A DNA stretch of 64,000 nt from JAFGDI01 sp963667715 (GCA_963667715.1 OY763926.1:2356001-2420000), one strand, 5' to 3'. Counted from the stretch's first letter, positions 9,647 through 19,921 are shown. The notes: a model not told the origin generated them from the sequence alone. Numbers and translations are program-made.

Positions 9647-10051
9647 TAGCGGGTTGAAAATAAATACAATGAGGGAAAATCTCAAATGTGGGATCTCATT
9701 TAGTTGCCAAAATTATTCAGATTACAGAATAATATTATTACTTAGCATTATAATAACGTAAAATGAACACAACAATAGCAAAATAATATCAATGATAGTA
9801 CAGTTGTACCAATTGTGTTAGGGATTGGTAATGGCAGATGAGATAGATGAGTAAAAGTTAAGAGTAAAGAATATAGGTCTTTTGTTTATAGTCACTTATA
9901 GGATACTATGAATAAGAGCGGCAATTAACTCAATATGTGTCAGTCAAAATAATATATTTTATTTGGAATATATATATTTAAATATTACTGTTTGAATGTA
10001 ATTTCTTCATTTTGACTCCAGGGACATGTCAGAGTCCCCAAAACAATGAAC
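9647..10051. other. AT-rich gap before an unassigned terminator
   Basis: No gene with a convincing start and ribosome site is visible on either strand. The stretch is very AT-rich, and 10021-10038 holds a small stem GGGAC/GTCCC just before the plus-strand terminator. A short non-coding transcript is possible but not shown. Confidence 0.3.
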
Positions 10052-10077
10052 ACCCACCACAGAGGTGGGTTTTTTTT
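10052..10077 (+). terminator. plus-strand rho-independent terminator without an upstream gene
   Basis: Stem ACCCACC/GGTGGGT (10052-10058, 10064-10070) with a 5-base loop and a run of eight T. All annotated neighbours are on the minus strand, so it presumably ends an unrecognised plus-strand transcript. Confidence 0.7.
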
Positions 10078-10128
10078 ATTAATCATAAAATTGTAGGCGA
10101 CACGGTTATTGTTCCGGTATAAAAAATA

Positions 10129-10162
10129 AAGGAGAATAACCCGATAACGAGCTATTCTCCTT
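10129..10162 (-). terminator. fusA terminator
   Basis: Stem AAGGAGAATA/TATTCTCCTT (10-bp perfect) with a T-rich tail on the minus strand, just after the elongation factor G stop. Confidence 0.75.
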
Positions 10163-10194
10163 CTGTGCTTTCAGTAATTTAATACTGTTGGTCT

Positions 10195-12291
10195 TTACTT
10201 TTTAGCTTTGGCTTCTTTTTCAGCTCTACGCTTTTCGATGATCTCATCAGCGATATAACTAGGAACCTGAGCGTAACGGCTCATTTCCATAGTGAAGGTA
10301 GCCATACCCTTACTCAAGCTACGAACGATAGTAGCATAACCGAACATGCTTGAAAGAGGAACTTCAGCGTTGATAATAGAGATATTATCACGAGTTTCAG
10401 CATTCATGATGATACCACGACGACTGTTAAGGTCACCTACAACAGGACCCTGGTATTCAGCTGGAGCTTCGATCTCAACAGCCATAAGAGGTTCCTGCAG
10501 ACAAGGTTTAGCCTTTAGGAACGCCTGATTAAAAGCGTCACGAGCAGCGATACGGAAAGCCATTTCAGATGAGTCAACAGCATGGTAAGTACCATCATCA
10601 AGACACATCTTACAGCCAACGATCTCATATCCAGCAACAGGTCCCTTTACCATGGCCTGTTCGAAACCTTTATTTACAGCTGGGATGTATTCACCAGGAA
10701 TACGACCACCAGAGATATTATCTTCAAACTCGTAAGCAACTTCTGAATCTTCCGGTAGTGGAATCAGGCGACCAACAACGTGACCGTACTGACCAGAACC
10801 ACCAGACTGTTTCTTGTGTTTGTAATCGAAAGCAGCTTCGATAGTTGGAGCTTCACGGTAACTTACGTTAGGAGCACCAACTTCAACGTCAGCACGGTAT
10901 TCACGACGCATACGTTCGATGTAAACGTCGAGGTGAAGTTCACCCATACCAGCGATAACAGTGTCACCAGTTTCAGGGTCAGAAGAAACACGGAAAGTAG
11001 GGTCTTCCTTCATGAAACGGTTCAGAGCTTTACCCATACGATCCTGAGCTGTAGTATCTTTCGGTTTAATAGAAAGACTAATAACAGGGTCAGCAACATA
11101 GATACTTTCGAGAGAGTAGTTAATGCCTTCGCCGCAGAAAGTATCACCACTGGCACAGTCAACAGCCAGCAGAGCGATAATATCACCAGGACCTGCGGTA
11201 TCAATATCCTCACGGTCATTAGCGTGCATCTTAACCATACGTCCGATACGAACACTCTTGTTAGTACGAACATTTCTATACTGGCTACCCTTAACGATAG
11301 AACCCTGATAGATACGGGTGTAAGTCAACTGACCAAAAGTTTCGTCAGTAACTTTGAACGCCATAGCACACAGAGGAGCATCTGGGTCACTAGTCAGAGG
11401 TACTTCAGCACCATTGTTATCGTGGTCGCGAGCAGTATTAACTCTATCCAGCGGGCTAGGCAGATAAGTACAAACAGCGTCCAGCAGAGGCTGAATACCC
11501 TTGTTCTTGAATGCAGTACCCATCATCAGAGGAACAATGTCACGATTGATAGTTGCTTCACGAACGATAGCCTGAATCTGCTCAACAGTAGGAGCTTGTT
11601 CTTCAAGAAGCATTTCCATGAGTTCATCATCAAACATGCTCAAAGCTTCAAGCATTTCGTGGTGAGCGTCTTTAGCCTCGTCGAGCATATCAGCAGGAAT
11701 ATCGTTCTCAACAACCTTTTCACCGCTATTACCTTCAAAAGTGAGATACTTCATAGTGATAAGGTCGATAACACCAGCGAAATCTTCGCCAGTACCAACA
11801 TTAAGCTGAATAGGCACAACGTTAAGGCCAAGCTTTTCACCAATATCGGTACGAACTCTGATAGGGTCAGCACCAATACGGTCCATTTTATTTATAAAAG
11901 CGATACGTGGAACTTTGTAACGCTTCATCTGACGGTCAACGGTAACTGACTGACTTTGTACACCACCTACAGAACAGAGAACCATGATAGCACCATCAAG
12001 AACACGCAGAGAACGTTCAACTTCAACAGTGAAGTCCACGTGACCTGGAGTATCGATAACATTGATCACTTTATCTTTCCAGCCAACCTGAGTAGCAGCA
12101 GAAGTAATAGTGATACCTCTTTCACGTTCGAGTTCCATGAAGTCCATTGTAGCACCGCCATCGCCGCCACGAACTTCCTGAATTCTGTGAATACGACCCG
12201 CGTAATACAGCATACGCTCAGTCAGAGTAGTTTTACCAGAGTCAATATGCGCTGATATACCAATGTTTCTAATACTTTTGATGTTTTCCAT
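10195..12291 (-). CDS. fusA: translation elongation factor G
   Basis: 698 residues, normal family length. GTPase motifs in order: AHIDSGKTT (P-loop), RGIT (switch I), DTPGH (G3), NKMD (G4). Domains II-V follow, including the domain IV text GGSGQYGHVVG and the C-terminal EF-G region MFGYATIVRSLSKGMATF. It catalyses ribosome translocation in the cytoplasm. I chose the ATG at 12291 because AAGGA sits seven bases upstream; upstream in-frame starts (12315, 12330) lack one. It is monocistronic here, not in the usual rpsL-rpsG-fusA-tuf cluster, so it may be one of several EF-G paralogues, which are common in this phylum. Confidence 0.95.
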   Translation of the reverse strand: MENIKSIRNIGISAHIDSGKTTLTERMLYYAGRIHRIQEVRGGDGGATMDFMELERERGITITSAATQVGWKDKVINVIDTPGHVDFTVEVERSLRVLDGAIMVLCSVGGVQSQSVTVDRQMKRYKVPRIAFINKMDRIGADPIRVRTDIGEKLGLNVVPIQLNVGTGEDFAGVIDLITMKYLTFEGNSGEKVVENDIPADMLDEAKDAHHEMLEALSMFDDELMEMLLEEQAPTVEQIQAIVREATINRDIVPLMMGTAFKNKGIQPLLDAVCTYLPSPLDRVNTARDHDNNGAEVPLTSDPDAPLCAMAFKVTDETFGQLTYTRIYQGSIVKGSQYRNVRTNKSVRIGRMVKMHANDREDIDTAGPGDIIALLAVDCASGDTFCGEGINYSLESIYVADPVISLSIKPKDTTAQDRMGKALNRFMKEDPTFRVSSDPETGDTVIAGMGELHLDVYIERMRREYRADVEVGAPNVSYREAPTIEAAFDYKHKKQSGGSGQYGHVVGRLIPLPEDSEVAYEFEDNISGGRIPGEYIPAVNKGFEQAMVKGPVAGYEIVGCKMCLDDGTYHAVDSSEMAFRIAARDAFNQAFLKAKPCLQEPLMAVEIEAPAEYQGPVVGDLNSRRGIIMNAETRDNISIINAEVPLSSMFGYATIVRSLSKGMATFTMEMSRYAQVPSYIADEIIEKRRAEKEAKAKK

Positions 12292-12903
12292 TAATTTTTC
12301 CTTGTCGGTATCCATACTTTTCGTACACACCCTAAAACCAAATAAAACAATATTAAATTACAAAAACGGTTACAAACCCTGTACGCACAATATACAAGGA
12401 GAGATTCTCCGTTTAACAAACATAATGCAAATAAATCGTGGTGGGCTAAAAACCCCATCCCCTCTTCAAAGCTCCTTTACCGCAAGCATAATTGAGGTAG
12501 GCTATGCTAGGCGTCTATACCTATCACCCCCGATGGGTATAGAAAAGTAATTTACAACATAAAAGCCGTTCAGTCAAGTTTTTTTTATGTTTTTTACGCT
12601 TACGGTCACAATTATCGTATCTAGTGGCTAAAACCTTTAATAATATTTTATAGCAAGCGAACTAGCTGATAGTATATCAGAATTTATAAACTTATGGTTA
12701 GCATACAGTTATAATTCGATTAAGATATTGAATAATTGTTATAATTGATACAGAAGTATTTTTCGGCAAAATAGATATGAGACTTAAAAGCTGATATTTG
12801 AGGTATTTTGTCATATATACTTGATTTTGTGTACTTTATGAATGTAGAATATTGCGTGGTACGATACTGAGAAAAAATATATATAAATGATAATAGGTGA
12901 ATA
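12292..12903. other. intergenic region with a hairpin-rich fusA leader
   Basis: Divergent region of ~610 bases between fusA and the thioesterase gene. Hairpins visible: GGAGA/TCTCC near 12400, and CTATACC/GGTATAG around 12519-12545 with a 14-base loop. On the minus strand they would lie in a long fusA 5' leader. No known riboswitch consensus was recognised. The right third is AT-rich and leads to the thioesterase start. Confidence 0.35.
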
Positions 12904-13299
12904 ATGTTTTCAAAGATAATTGAGCCCAGGTTTGGCGATACTGACGCCCTAGGCCATATTAATAATATATCAATCGCAAAGTGGTTTGAACTGGCCAGAA
13001 ACGACCTTCACCGTCTGCTCAATCCCAGCATGGACCCGCACGAATGGAATCTGATAATGGCACACAGCAGTTATGACTTTCATGCTGAGACACATTATGG
13101 CAGTGACGTGGAAGTACGTACCTTTGTTGAGAAGATAGGCAATAGCTCGTTTACGCTAAGACATGAAGTCTGGCAAAAAGAGCAAAAGACAGTTACCGGC
13201 AAGACGGTAATCGTACATTTTGACTTTAATGACAGACGCCCTATCCTACTGACCGACTCAATAATAGAAAAGCTAAAAGAGCATGTAGACGGAGTTTAA
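12904..13299 (+). CDS. acyl-CoA thioesterase, hotdog fold (4HBT/YbgC-like)
   Basis: 131 residues, one 4HBT hotdog domain. The N-terminal RFGDTDALGHINN is the classic active-site segment of 4-hydroxybenzoyl-CoA/YbgC thioesterases, the second Asp being catalytic. Likely hydrolyses small or medium acyl-CoA esters in the cytoplasm; the acyl substrate is unknown. AGGTGA seven bases before the ATG supports the start. It is convergent with the chemotaxis receptor gene, 11 bases away, and no terminator is obvious between them. Confidence 0.85.
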   Translation: MFSKIIEPRFGDTDALGHINNISIAKWFELARNDLHRLLNPSMDPHEWNLIMAHSSYDFHAETHYGSDVEVRTFVEKIGNSSFTLRHEVWQKEQKTVTGKTVIVHFDFNDRRPILLTDSIIEKLKEHVDGV

Positions 13300-13310
13300 G
13301 AGGCGGGATA

Positions 13311-14747
13311 TCAGCCCTGGCCGCCAACGAGTTTAAGTACTTCGTGGACGGCATTATCCATAGTAACTGCCAGATCCTTGAGTTCTATGGAACTGCTAGC
13401 AGCCTCTTCTGCGCAGGCAGCGTTTTGCTGGGTTACGCCGTCAATCTTTTTAACAGATTCGGTAACATGGACAGAATCATCAGCCTGTCTGACACTAGAA
13501 TCAGAAATAGCCTTAACAATGTCAGTGGCACCAGCAATACTAGTAACTACTTCATTAAGCATTTCAGCTACATCGTTGCTAATACTAACACCTTCACGTG
13601 AATTTTTGAGAGATTCTTCTATCATTGCAGAGCTATTTTTAGCAGCTTCAGCAGATTTTAAGGCAAGGTTTCTGACTTCTTCAGCAACAACGGCAAACCC
13701 CTTACCTGACTCTCCGGCACGAGCGGCTTCTACAGCAGCATTAAGGGCCAGGAGATTAGTCTGAAAAGCAATAGAATCGATGACTTTTACAATTTGAGCT
13801 GTTTCTTCAGCAGAGCGATGAATAGCCTCAATAGACTGTTTCATCTTTCCCATTATTTCATTACCAGAAAAAGCTTTAGTACTGGCCTTTTTAGTAAGCG
13901 AATCTGCGTCAGTAGCTCTTTGAGCTGTCTCGCGGGTACTATTAGTCATTTCTTCTAAAGCGGCTGAAGTTTCTTCCAGACTGGCAGCCTGATTTACAGC
14001 GCCGTCTGCAATGTGTTGTGAAGTAGCTGATACACTTTCAGCCGCGTCACTAACAGCCTTTGACCCATCCTCCAGGTGAGTTATGATCCGGATAAGCGGC
14101 ATCATAAGTTTTTTACGGATGTAAATAACAGTAGCGATAAATACCAGAGCAGCTGCCACCATTCCCATATAAAGTATGTTTTCAGCAAACTTAACATGCC
14201 TTTCAGACTGATGCTGGAACATAACAACTGCCTGATTCATATTTTTAAGCACATCAAGGCTACCGTTTATCACCTGTTTGGAAAGATCGGTGTACTGATC
14301 TGTCCCGGGAGTTTGGGCTTTTAACTGAGCTACAGTTTTTTGAAAATTATCCCATAGCGTACCTACAGTATTGAGCTGTTTTTTTATGTCTTCATTAGAA
14401 GTACCAAGAAGCGACACGGGTGTTTTCATGGTAAGATCCATGTACGTAGTACCACCATTATTCAAAGCATCAAGAGTAAGCTCAAACAGACTGCGTGTGC
14501 TATCAGAAGTACTTACAACAGTACCAGAATTAACTCTAACAATTTCATCTGCAAATAACTCTTTAGTAAACTTTTGAGATAACATTCGCTGACGACCGGC
14601 AAGGTTGATCTCTAAGCCATCATGCTTTTGATCGTTAATAGTTACCAAAGTTACACTGATGGCAACAAACAGCACAGTCATAATTAAACCGACCATGAAA
14701 GTAATTTTAAAATTGAGTGACACACCACTATTTAATACATTCCTCAT
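13311..14747 (-). CDS. methyl-accepting chemotaxis protein with PilJ-type sensor
   Basis: 478 residues. First transmembrane helix ~16-36, a periplasmic helical domain with AGRQRMLSQKF (the PilJ/type IV pili MCP N-terminal motif), second helix ~190-207, a short HAMP-like linker and a long cytoplasmic signalling coiled coil. The tip sequence IAFQTNLLALNAAVEAARAG is diagnostic of MCPs. It would pass ligand signals to CheA/CheW to steer flagella or pili. No che genes are nearby, so it acts as a dispersed receptor. The ligand is unknown. Confidence 0.93.
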   Translation of the reverse strand: MRNVLNSGVSLNFKITFMVGLIMTVLFVAISVTLVTINDQKHDGLEINLAGRQRMLSQKFTKELFADEIVRVNSGTVVSTSDSTRSLFELTLDALNNGGTTYMDLTMKTPVSLLGTSNEDIKKQLNTVGTLWDNFQKTVAQLKAQTPGTDQYTDLSKQVINGSLDVLKNMNQAVVMFQHQSERHVKFAENILYMGMVAAALVFIATVIYIRKKLMMPLIRIITHLEDGSKAVSDAAESVSATSQHIADGAVNQAASLEETSAALEEMTNSTRETAQRATDADSLTKKASTKAFSGNEIMGKMKQSIEAIHRSAEETAQIVKVIDSIAFQTNLLALNAAVEAARAGESGKGFAVVAEEVRNLALKSAEAAKNSSAMIEESLKNSREGVSISNDVAEMLNEVVTSIAGATDIVKAISDSSVRQADDSVHVTESVKKIDGVTQQNAACAEEAASSSIELKDLAVTMDNAVHEVLKLVGGQG

Positions 14748-15029
14748 ACAATCCCCATTTATACCATGTTATGAGACATAAGTTTTCATTCAGTCTGTAT
14801 ATACCCCCCATGAGCATAAAGCTGACTTATTCCAGTATATAAAATCGGTGTAAGTGTGGCACTATTTTAAGGAAATATGGAAAGACGATTAGAAGGAGTT
14901 ACGCAATTACCGTAATCCTTTTAACAGAAATACTTTATGTTATCGCAGAATATTTTTTAGATATAAAACGTCTATACAGGGTTCCAATAATAATATGATA
15001 CCTGGTGGAAATCACAAAAAGGGCAAATA

Positions 15030-16517
15030 TCAGTTTGGAAGTGAACTTATAGCCTTGGCAGCTTCTTCTGAATCATCAAAATGATATTTTTCGTGGCCAA
15101 TCAACTGGTAATCTTCATGTCCTTTGCCGGCAATAAGTACACAATCGTCAGAGCCAGCAGCACTAATAGCAAAGTTAATAGCATCTCTTCGGTCTGGTAT
15201 GACTTTAACTTTCTCTGCAGAAAGATTCATGCCTGATAAGATGTCAGTAATAATAGATTGGGGATTTTCAGTTCTTGGATTATCATTAGTAACGATAACC
15301 AGATCGGCGTATTTTGAGGCAACCGCAGCCATTCTAGGTCGTTTTGAGCTGTCTCTGTCGCCACCACAGCCAAAAACGAGAATCACTTTGTTTTCTGTAA
15401 GTTCTGTCACAGTCGAAAGCGCATGCTCCAAAGCGTCATCAGTGTGAGCGTAGTCTATGAGAACGGAAAAATCCTGCCCTTTATTGACGGAACTGAGTCT
15501 ACCGGGAATACCAGGGAAAGTATCCATAGCAGAAAGAATCTCAGGCATAGTCAGCCCCCCTGCTATAGCCATTGCGGCGGCGGCGAGGAAATTACTGATA
15601 TTATGTCGGGCAGGAACAGGCAAAAAGAGCTGGTACGACTCGTTTTGCCATTTGATCGAGATATCAGAGCCTTTAAGGTTCATAGAATTGATAATAGCGG
15701 TAAGCTCAGCGTCAGTACGGTCAATAGCAAAAGATATGATACGCCTACCAGAACCAGCGGCGGCCTCATAAAAGTATTCAAAATTCGGGTCGTCGCGGTT
15801 TATGACCGCTGTGCCGTCAGGACGAATATGGTCAAAAATAATAGCCTTACTCTCTCGATAATGATCAATCGTAGTATGATAGTCCATATGATCGCCAGTA
15901 AGATTTGTAAAAGCGGCAGCAGTATGATAAATGCCTTCAGTACGCCTTTGATGCAAGCCATGGCTGGAACATTCCATAGCAACAGCCGCCATACCATTAG
16001 CGACCATCTGGCTCATAATCTCGGCGAGCTGTACACTGCCGGGTGTGGTATTATCAAGCGGAACAGGGCCATTGCCGGAGTCATAACCTATGGTACCAAT
16101 AAGGCCACAATGGCAATGGTTAGAGTCGAGAATCCATTTTAACATAGTTGTTACTGTAGTCTTGCCATTTGTACCAGTGACGCCGAAAACCTTAAGTTCT
16201 GAAGCTGGCTTACCAAACGACACCTGAGCTAACCTGCCGAGCGAGCTGGCACTGCTGAACACCTTCATAAAATGGCATGAAGGGTACTGGCTGATGTCTA
16301 TATCGTCCTGGTAAACAATGATAGCAGCACCGGAATTAACCGCCTGCTCGACGAACAAATGCCCGTCAACGGTAGGCCCATTAACAGCAACAAAGATATC
16401 ACCTGTTTTTACCATTCTGCTATCAGAAACCACCCTGCCACTAAGTAGAGAGGGGTTAATATTAGAGCCGGCTTCAGTTTCGGCTTCGATTTTTAGCTGG
16501 AAAAGCAGGTCGTCCAT
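15030..16517 (-). CDS. murE: UDP-N-acetylmuramoyl-tripeptide synthetase
   Basis: 495 residues with three Mur ligase domains: N-terminal UDP-binding domain, central ATPase with GTNGKTTVTTML (P-loop), and the C-terminal domain with DNPRTE. DNPR marks ligases that add meso-diaminopimelate to UDP-MurNAc-L-Ala-D-Glu in peptidoglycan synthesis. No other mur or dcw genes adjoin it, so it is separated from the usual cluster. The ATG at 16517 lies seven bases after an AGGAG-like GGAGCTG site. Divergent from waaA. Confidence 0.95.
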   Translation of the reverse strand: MDDLLFQLKIEAETEAGSNINPSLLSGRVVSDSRMVKTGDIFVAVNGPTVDGHLFVEQAVNSGAAIIVYQDDIDISQYPSCHFMKVFSSASSLGRLAQVSFGKPASELKVFGVTGTNGKTTVTTMLKWILDSNHCHCGLIGTIGYDSGNGPVPLDNTTPGSVQLAEIMSQMVANGMAAVAMECSSHGLHQRRTEGIYHTAAAFTNLTGDHMDYHTTIDHYRESKAIIFDHIRPDGTAVINRDDPNFEYFYEAAAGSGRRIISFAIDRTDAELTAIINSMNLKGSDISIKWQNESYQLFLPVPARHNISNFLAAAAMAIAGGLTMPEILSAMDTFPGIPGRLSSVNKGQDFSVLIDYAHTDDALEHALSTVTELTENKVILVFGCGGDRDSSKRPRMAAVASKYADLVIVTNDNPRTENPQSIITDILSGMNLSAEKVKVIPDRRDAINFAISAAGSDDCVLIAGKGHEDYQLIGHEKYHFDDSEEAAKAISSLPN

Positions 16518-16634
16518 AATCAGCTCCTAAAAAAACAGTTAAATATCTATAAATAATTATATACAGGTAATTTGTAAAATCAACGGCAATAAAAAATGAT
16601 CTTGTTGAGTGTGGTAATATGTATTGGATGCTTC

Positions 16635-16662
16635 TTGCAATACGGCAAAAAAGCGATAAAAT
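16635..16662 (+). promoter_or_regulatory. waaA promoter
   Basis: TTGCAA (16635-16640), 16-base spacer, TAAAAT (16657-16662), about 70 bases before the TTG start. A small stem CTGCTA/TAGCAG lies in the leader. Confidence 0.5.
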
Positions 16663-16732
16663 GGTCTAATTCGATGCTGCTAGAGACAATTATAGCAGTA
16701 AATACAGATGCCAATAAACCGGAGCAGTAATT

Positions 16733-18022
16733 TTGCCGTATATTTTGAATATTATTTACTTTTGCTTATTGATACTAATATCACCATTTATTATTTATCG
16801 AATGATAAAACAGAACCGCTACCGGGAAGGCTGGGGTGAGCGTTTGGGCTTTACTCCGGTAAGAAACGGCAGTAATCGATGCATATGGGTTCATGCTGTT
16901 AGTATGGGTGAGGTAAATGCGGCGGCGACAATAGTAGAATCAATTCGAAATGATATACCAGATTGCGATATTGTGGTCAGCACTACTACTGATACGGGTA
17001 TCAATCGAGCAAGAAAGCTTTATGGCGAATTTGCTACAGTGGTATTTTATCCATTTGACTTTACCTTTGGCATAAAGAGAGCATTTAACAGACTCCGGCC
17101 AGATCTATGTATACTAATGGAGCTGGAAGCATGGCCGAATTTTACCAAGATAGCACAAAGCCGCAATATACCTGTTGTAGTAGCTAACGGTCGAATCAGT
17201 TCAGGTAAAGGATTTCCGAGATATAAGAAGATCGCCTGGCTAATACGTCCTATGTTTGGTCGTCTGGCGGCGGTAATGGTTCAGGACGCAGAGTATGCTG
17301 AACGGTTTGAGTATCTTGGTGTAGCTAAGGAAAAGATCTTTAATGTTGGTTCATTGAAATATGATACCGCAGAGATTACTGATAAAGTTTCAGGCAGTGA
17401 TGAGCTAGCCGAACAGATAAAGCTTGAGCCGGAAGTGCCGCTGATAGTAGCTGGCAGTACGGGAGTAGATGAAGAAAAGCTTATTATTGATTGTTTCAGA
17501 CAGGTATGTAACGAAATGCCTGATACGAAGCTAAGATTAGCAATTATTCCGAGAAAGCCTGAGAAGTTTGGTGAAGTAGCTGAGTTGATCAAGAATGAAG
17601 GCTATAATTTGCTAAGATATAGTGAGATTAAATCTGGCGAGAAAAAAGCTGAAAGCAGTGATAATATTATTTTAGGCGATACCATGGGCGATCTGCGGAA
17701 GTTCTATTCGCTGGCAAGTATAATATTTGTTGGTCGCTCGCTGGTTCCAATGGGCGGGTCCGATATGATGGAAGCTGCGGCACTAGCCAAGCCTGTTATT
17801 GTTGGGCCATATACTGAGAATTTTATGCAGACAATAACAGCTCTCAAAGCTGGCGGAGGCATAATTGAAGTTAAAGATCAGGATATGTTGACTGCTTCAA
17901 TCATTAAGCTGCTGAAAGACGATAACTATGCCTTGGAAGTGGCCACAAACGGCAGGCAGGTGATAATTGAACATAGAGGAGCAACTGCCAGAACAATCGA
18001 AAAAGTCCGGCAGCTGCTATAA
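16733..18022 (+). CDS. waaA: 3-deoxy-D-manno-octulosonic acid transferase
   Basis: 429 residues. N-terminal membrane anchor (~4-24), the WGERLG segment, then HAVSMGEVNAA with the catalytic Glu of Kdo transferases, and a C-terminal GT-B domain with MGGSDMMEAAALAKPVIVGPYTENF, the nucleotide-sugar site. It adds Kdo to lipid A precursors at the inner membrane, so this organism probably makes lipopolysaccharide. The start is TTG, chosen because GGAG lies eight bases upstream and the membrane anchor begins there; the first in-frame ATG (16804) would remove the anchor. Downstream is a convergent gene. Confidence 0.93.
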   Translation: MPYILNIIYFCLLILISPFIIYRMIKQNRYREGWGERLGFTPVRNGSNRCIWVHAVSMGEVNAAATIVESIRNDIPDCDIVVSTTTDTGINRARKLYGEFATVVFYPFDFTFGIKRAFNRLRPDLCILMELEAWPNFTKIAQSRNIPVVVANGRISSGKGFPRYKKIAWLIRPMFGRLAAVMVQDAEYAERFEYLGVAKEKIFNVGSLKYDTAEITDKVSGSDELAEQIKLEPEVPLIVAGSTGVDEEKLIIDCFRQVCNEMPDTKLRLAIIPRKPEKFGEVAELIKNEGYNLLRYSEIKSGEKKAESSDNIILGDTMGDLRKFYSLASIIFVGRSLVPMGGSDMMEAAALAKPVIVGPYTENFMQTITALKAGGGIIEVKDQDMLTASIIKLLKDDNYALEVATNGRQVIIEHRGATARTIEKVRQLL

Positions 18023-18054
18023 TTTTTTTTTAACTGACTGTCATTGCCTATTGA

Positions 18055-19812
18055 TCAAAATTCAGAAGCTTTAACTGGTTCCTGCTGAGCAGGAGTATTG
18101 TCACCGCTAAAATTTGCGACAGCTGATTTAACGGTTGTTGTGATACTGTCAATAGTAGCAGAATCACAGAAGCTTACAGAGCGAAGATAGCCATCATTTA
18201 TCTCTACTGATATGCCAGCCTTGCCATCCATGCCTTTGAACATATTGATCACTGGCCCAGTGAACGCCAAAGCCATAGCCATTTCCGGATTAGCCTTAAT
18301 CATTTCTTCGGATTGAGTATTATACCCATCTACAAATAAGCCGGCATATGGAGCTACATCTATAACAAGGTAGAAGTTTGCTTCGGATGGAAGGACATCA
18401 AGAGCTGAGTTGTAGATAGCAGAGCCCTTTAAGGTTTTATCAGATGAATAAAGCGAGACAGCTTCAGCAAAAATATCCTTATCCATAGCCTGTAGATACA
18501 TTCCAGGGTCAGGTTGACCTAAATATACAGTCATATCATTTGCCATAGTCTTACCGCCTGGGAGCTGTTGATTAATAGTGAAGTCCATACTGAAAGTATC
18601 GCAATCATTGATCTTGCCAGCATCAAAAGTATATTCGTTAACCTTAATAATAGGATTAGCTGGGAACTGGGCAATAGAAGTCCATATATTCTTTACTTCG
18701 CTGATAGTCAATGCTGCTTTACTGATTGAATAAATCTGCTGTTCGGTCTTTTCTTTAACAATATCAGACATATAGTCTGCAGAATGGGTTTCTGTGAGAA
18801 GATTGCCGAACTCGTCAAGAAATTGATCTACATTATCAGATAAAGCGGTAAGAGCTTCACTAGCTTCGGGATTACCGTTTTGGATACTGCCGATACAGAT
18901 CAAATCGAAAATAGAGTGGTAAACAACCTTGAAAATATCAGGGGAGATGCTTGCCGCTGAGAGCGAAGTTAACTTCCCGTCAGGAAGACCAGCAAAACCG
19001 GTATATGAAACCTTATCAGCAGGCTTTAGAATTTTGGCGAGCTGTCCAGTAGGAGTAACGAAAAGATTATTTTTAGCGATAAGACCATCAGGTGTGTAGC
19101 TAATGGAATATGACAATTTATCGATCTCAGTGATGTTTGCAATTATATTCTGAACATTCTGCATGAGTTTTGGGTTTGATTGAAAGTCAGGGACATTCAT
19201 TAAAGCGGCGGGAAGCATAAGCTTGCCAACGTTCATCAGATTGGCCAGACCGGCGTAGACAGTAATGTCAGAATCGAGCATATCGTCGAGAATCACCTTA
19301 TCAGCGGCAAAGGATGTCTGAGAACTGATAATAGTACCCAGATTATATTCATTGTTGGCAATTAAGAGATAATTACCTTTGGCAGCGATAAAGGTTGAAC
19401 TGTCCGCTTTTTTAGCACCATTTTCCAGCGTGTCGCCGGGGATCTTATCGAGCTGAGCCTTAGCATCATTAACCGGCAATAATAAAACAGCTGAATTGTT
19501 GGCAGCCATAATAGATGTCAGAGCGATACAAACAGGCTTAGAGCTGTCTAAAGGTAATGGTGTATCTAACCCCAAACTATCGGCAACCTCATTTGAAAAC
19601 CCATCAATTGTAACATGGTCGGCATTGACACCGATTTTTTCGGTAAAACCGGTAATTGTGGCTTCAAGTTTAGCTAAAGATGGAGTGAATACAATAAGTT
19701 CGCAATTTGAAGGTAAGTATCCCAAGGCTTCCGGAGAGGCGGCCCTGAGCATTGGTGTAAGGACAGATACCACAACTAACGCATTGATATATAAGTACTT
19801 AATTATCTTCAT
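18055..19812 (-). CDS. secreted protein of unknown function
   Basis: 585 residues with an N-terminal signal peptide (about residues 1-24, ending near LRAAS). Composition is rich in Ala, Asp, Ser and Thr, as in exported proteins. It resembles in general style the DUF3352-type proteins of planctomycetes (a statement on structural role of Leu-rich beta repeats cannot be made), but I do not recognise a domain with confidence. No catalytic motif, Cys pairs or membrane segments after the signal are evident. Monocistronic, convergent with waaA and separated by ~110 bases from the aminotransferase gene upstream. Function unknown. Confidence 0.75.
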   Translation of the reverse strand: MKIIKYLYINALVVVSVLTPMLRAASPEALGYLPSNCELIVFTPSLAKLEATITGFTEKIGVNADHVTIDGFSNEVADSLGLDTPLPLDSSKPVCIALTSIMAANNSAVLLLPVNDAKAQLDKIPGDTLENGAKKADSSTFIAAKGNYLLIANNEYNLGTIISSQTSFAADKVILDDMLDSDITVYAGLANLMNVGKLMLPAALMNVPDFQSNPKLMQNVQNIIANITEIDKLSYSISYTPDGLIAKNNLFVTPTGQLAKILKPADKVSYTGFAGLPDGKLTSLSAASISPDIFKVVYHSIFDLICIGSIQNGNPEASEALTALSDNVDQFLDEFGNLLTETHSADYMSDIVKEKTEQQIYSISKAALTISEVKNIWTSIAQFPANPIIKVNEYTFDAGKINDCDTFSMDFTINQQLPGGKTMANDMTVYLGQPDPGMYLQAMDKDIFAEAVSLYSSDKTLKGSAIYNSALDVLPSEANFYLVIDVAPYAGLFVDGYNTQSEEMIKANPEMAMALAFTGPVINMFKGMDGKAGISVEINDGYLRSVSFCDSATIDSITTTVKSAVANFSGDNTPAQQEPVKASEF

Positions 19813-19921
19813 AGCTTAAGGACTCCTAGTTATAAAAAACATTTTTTAGTCATTCAATCCAACCTGTAGTTGGCCAATGTCTTATACAGTCGCTATTTAG
19901 GAAGGTTACAAAAAAACATGC

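Noticed and set aside
10780..11949. Long plus-strand reading frame (389 codons) inside fusA
   Set aside because: Antisense of strongly conserved fusA; translation dominated by Thr, Ser and Asn, no domain.
12263..12550. 95-codon plus-strand frame upstream of the thioesterase
   Set aside because: Overlaps the fusA 5' end and hairpins; translation lacks a recognisable pattern and has no ribosome site.
15423..16142. Plus-strand reading frame of 239 codons inside murE
   Set aside because: Shadow of murE with no protein-like motifs.
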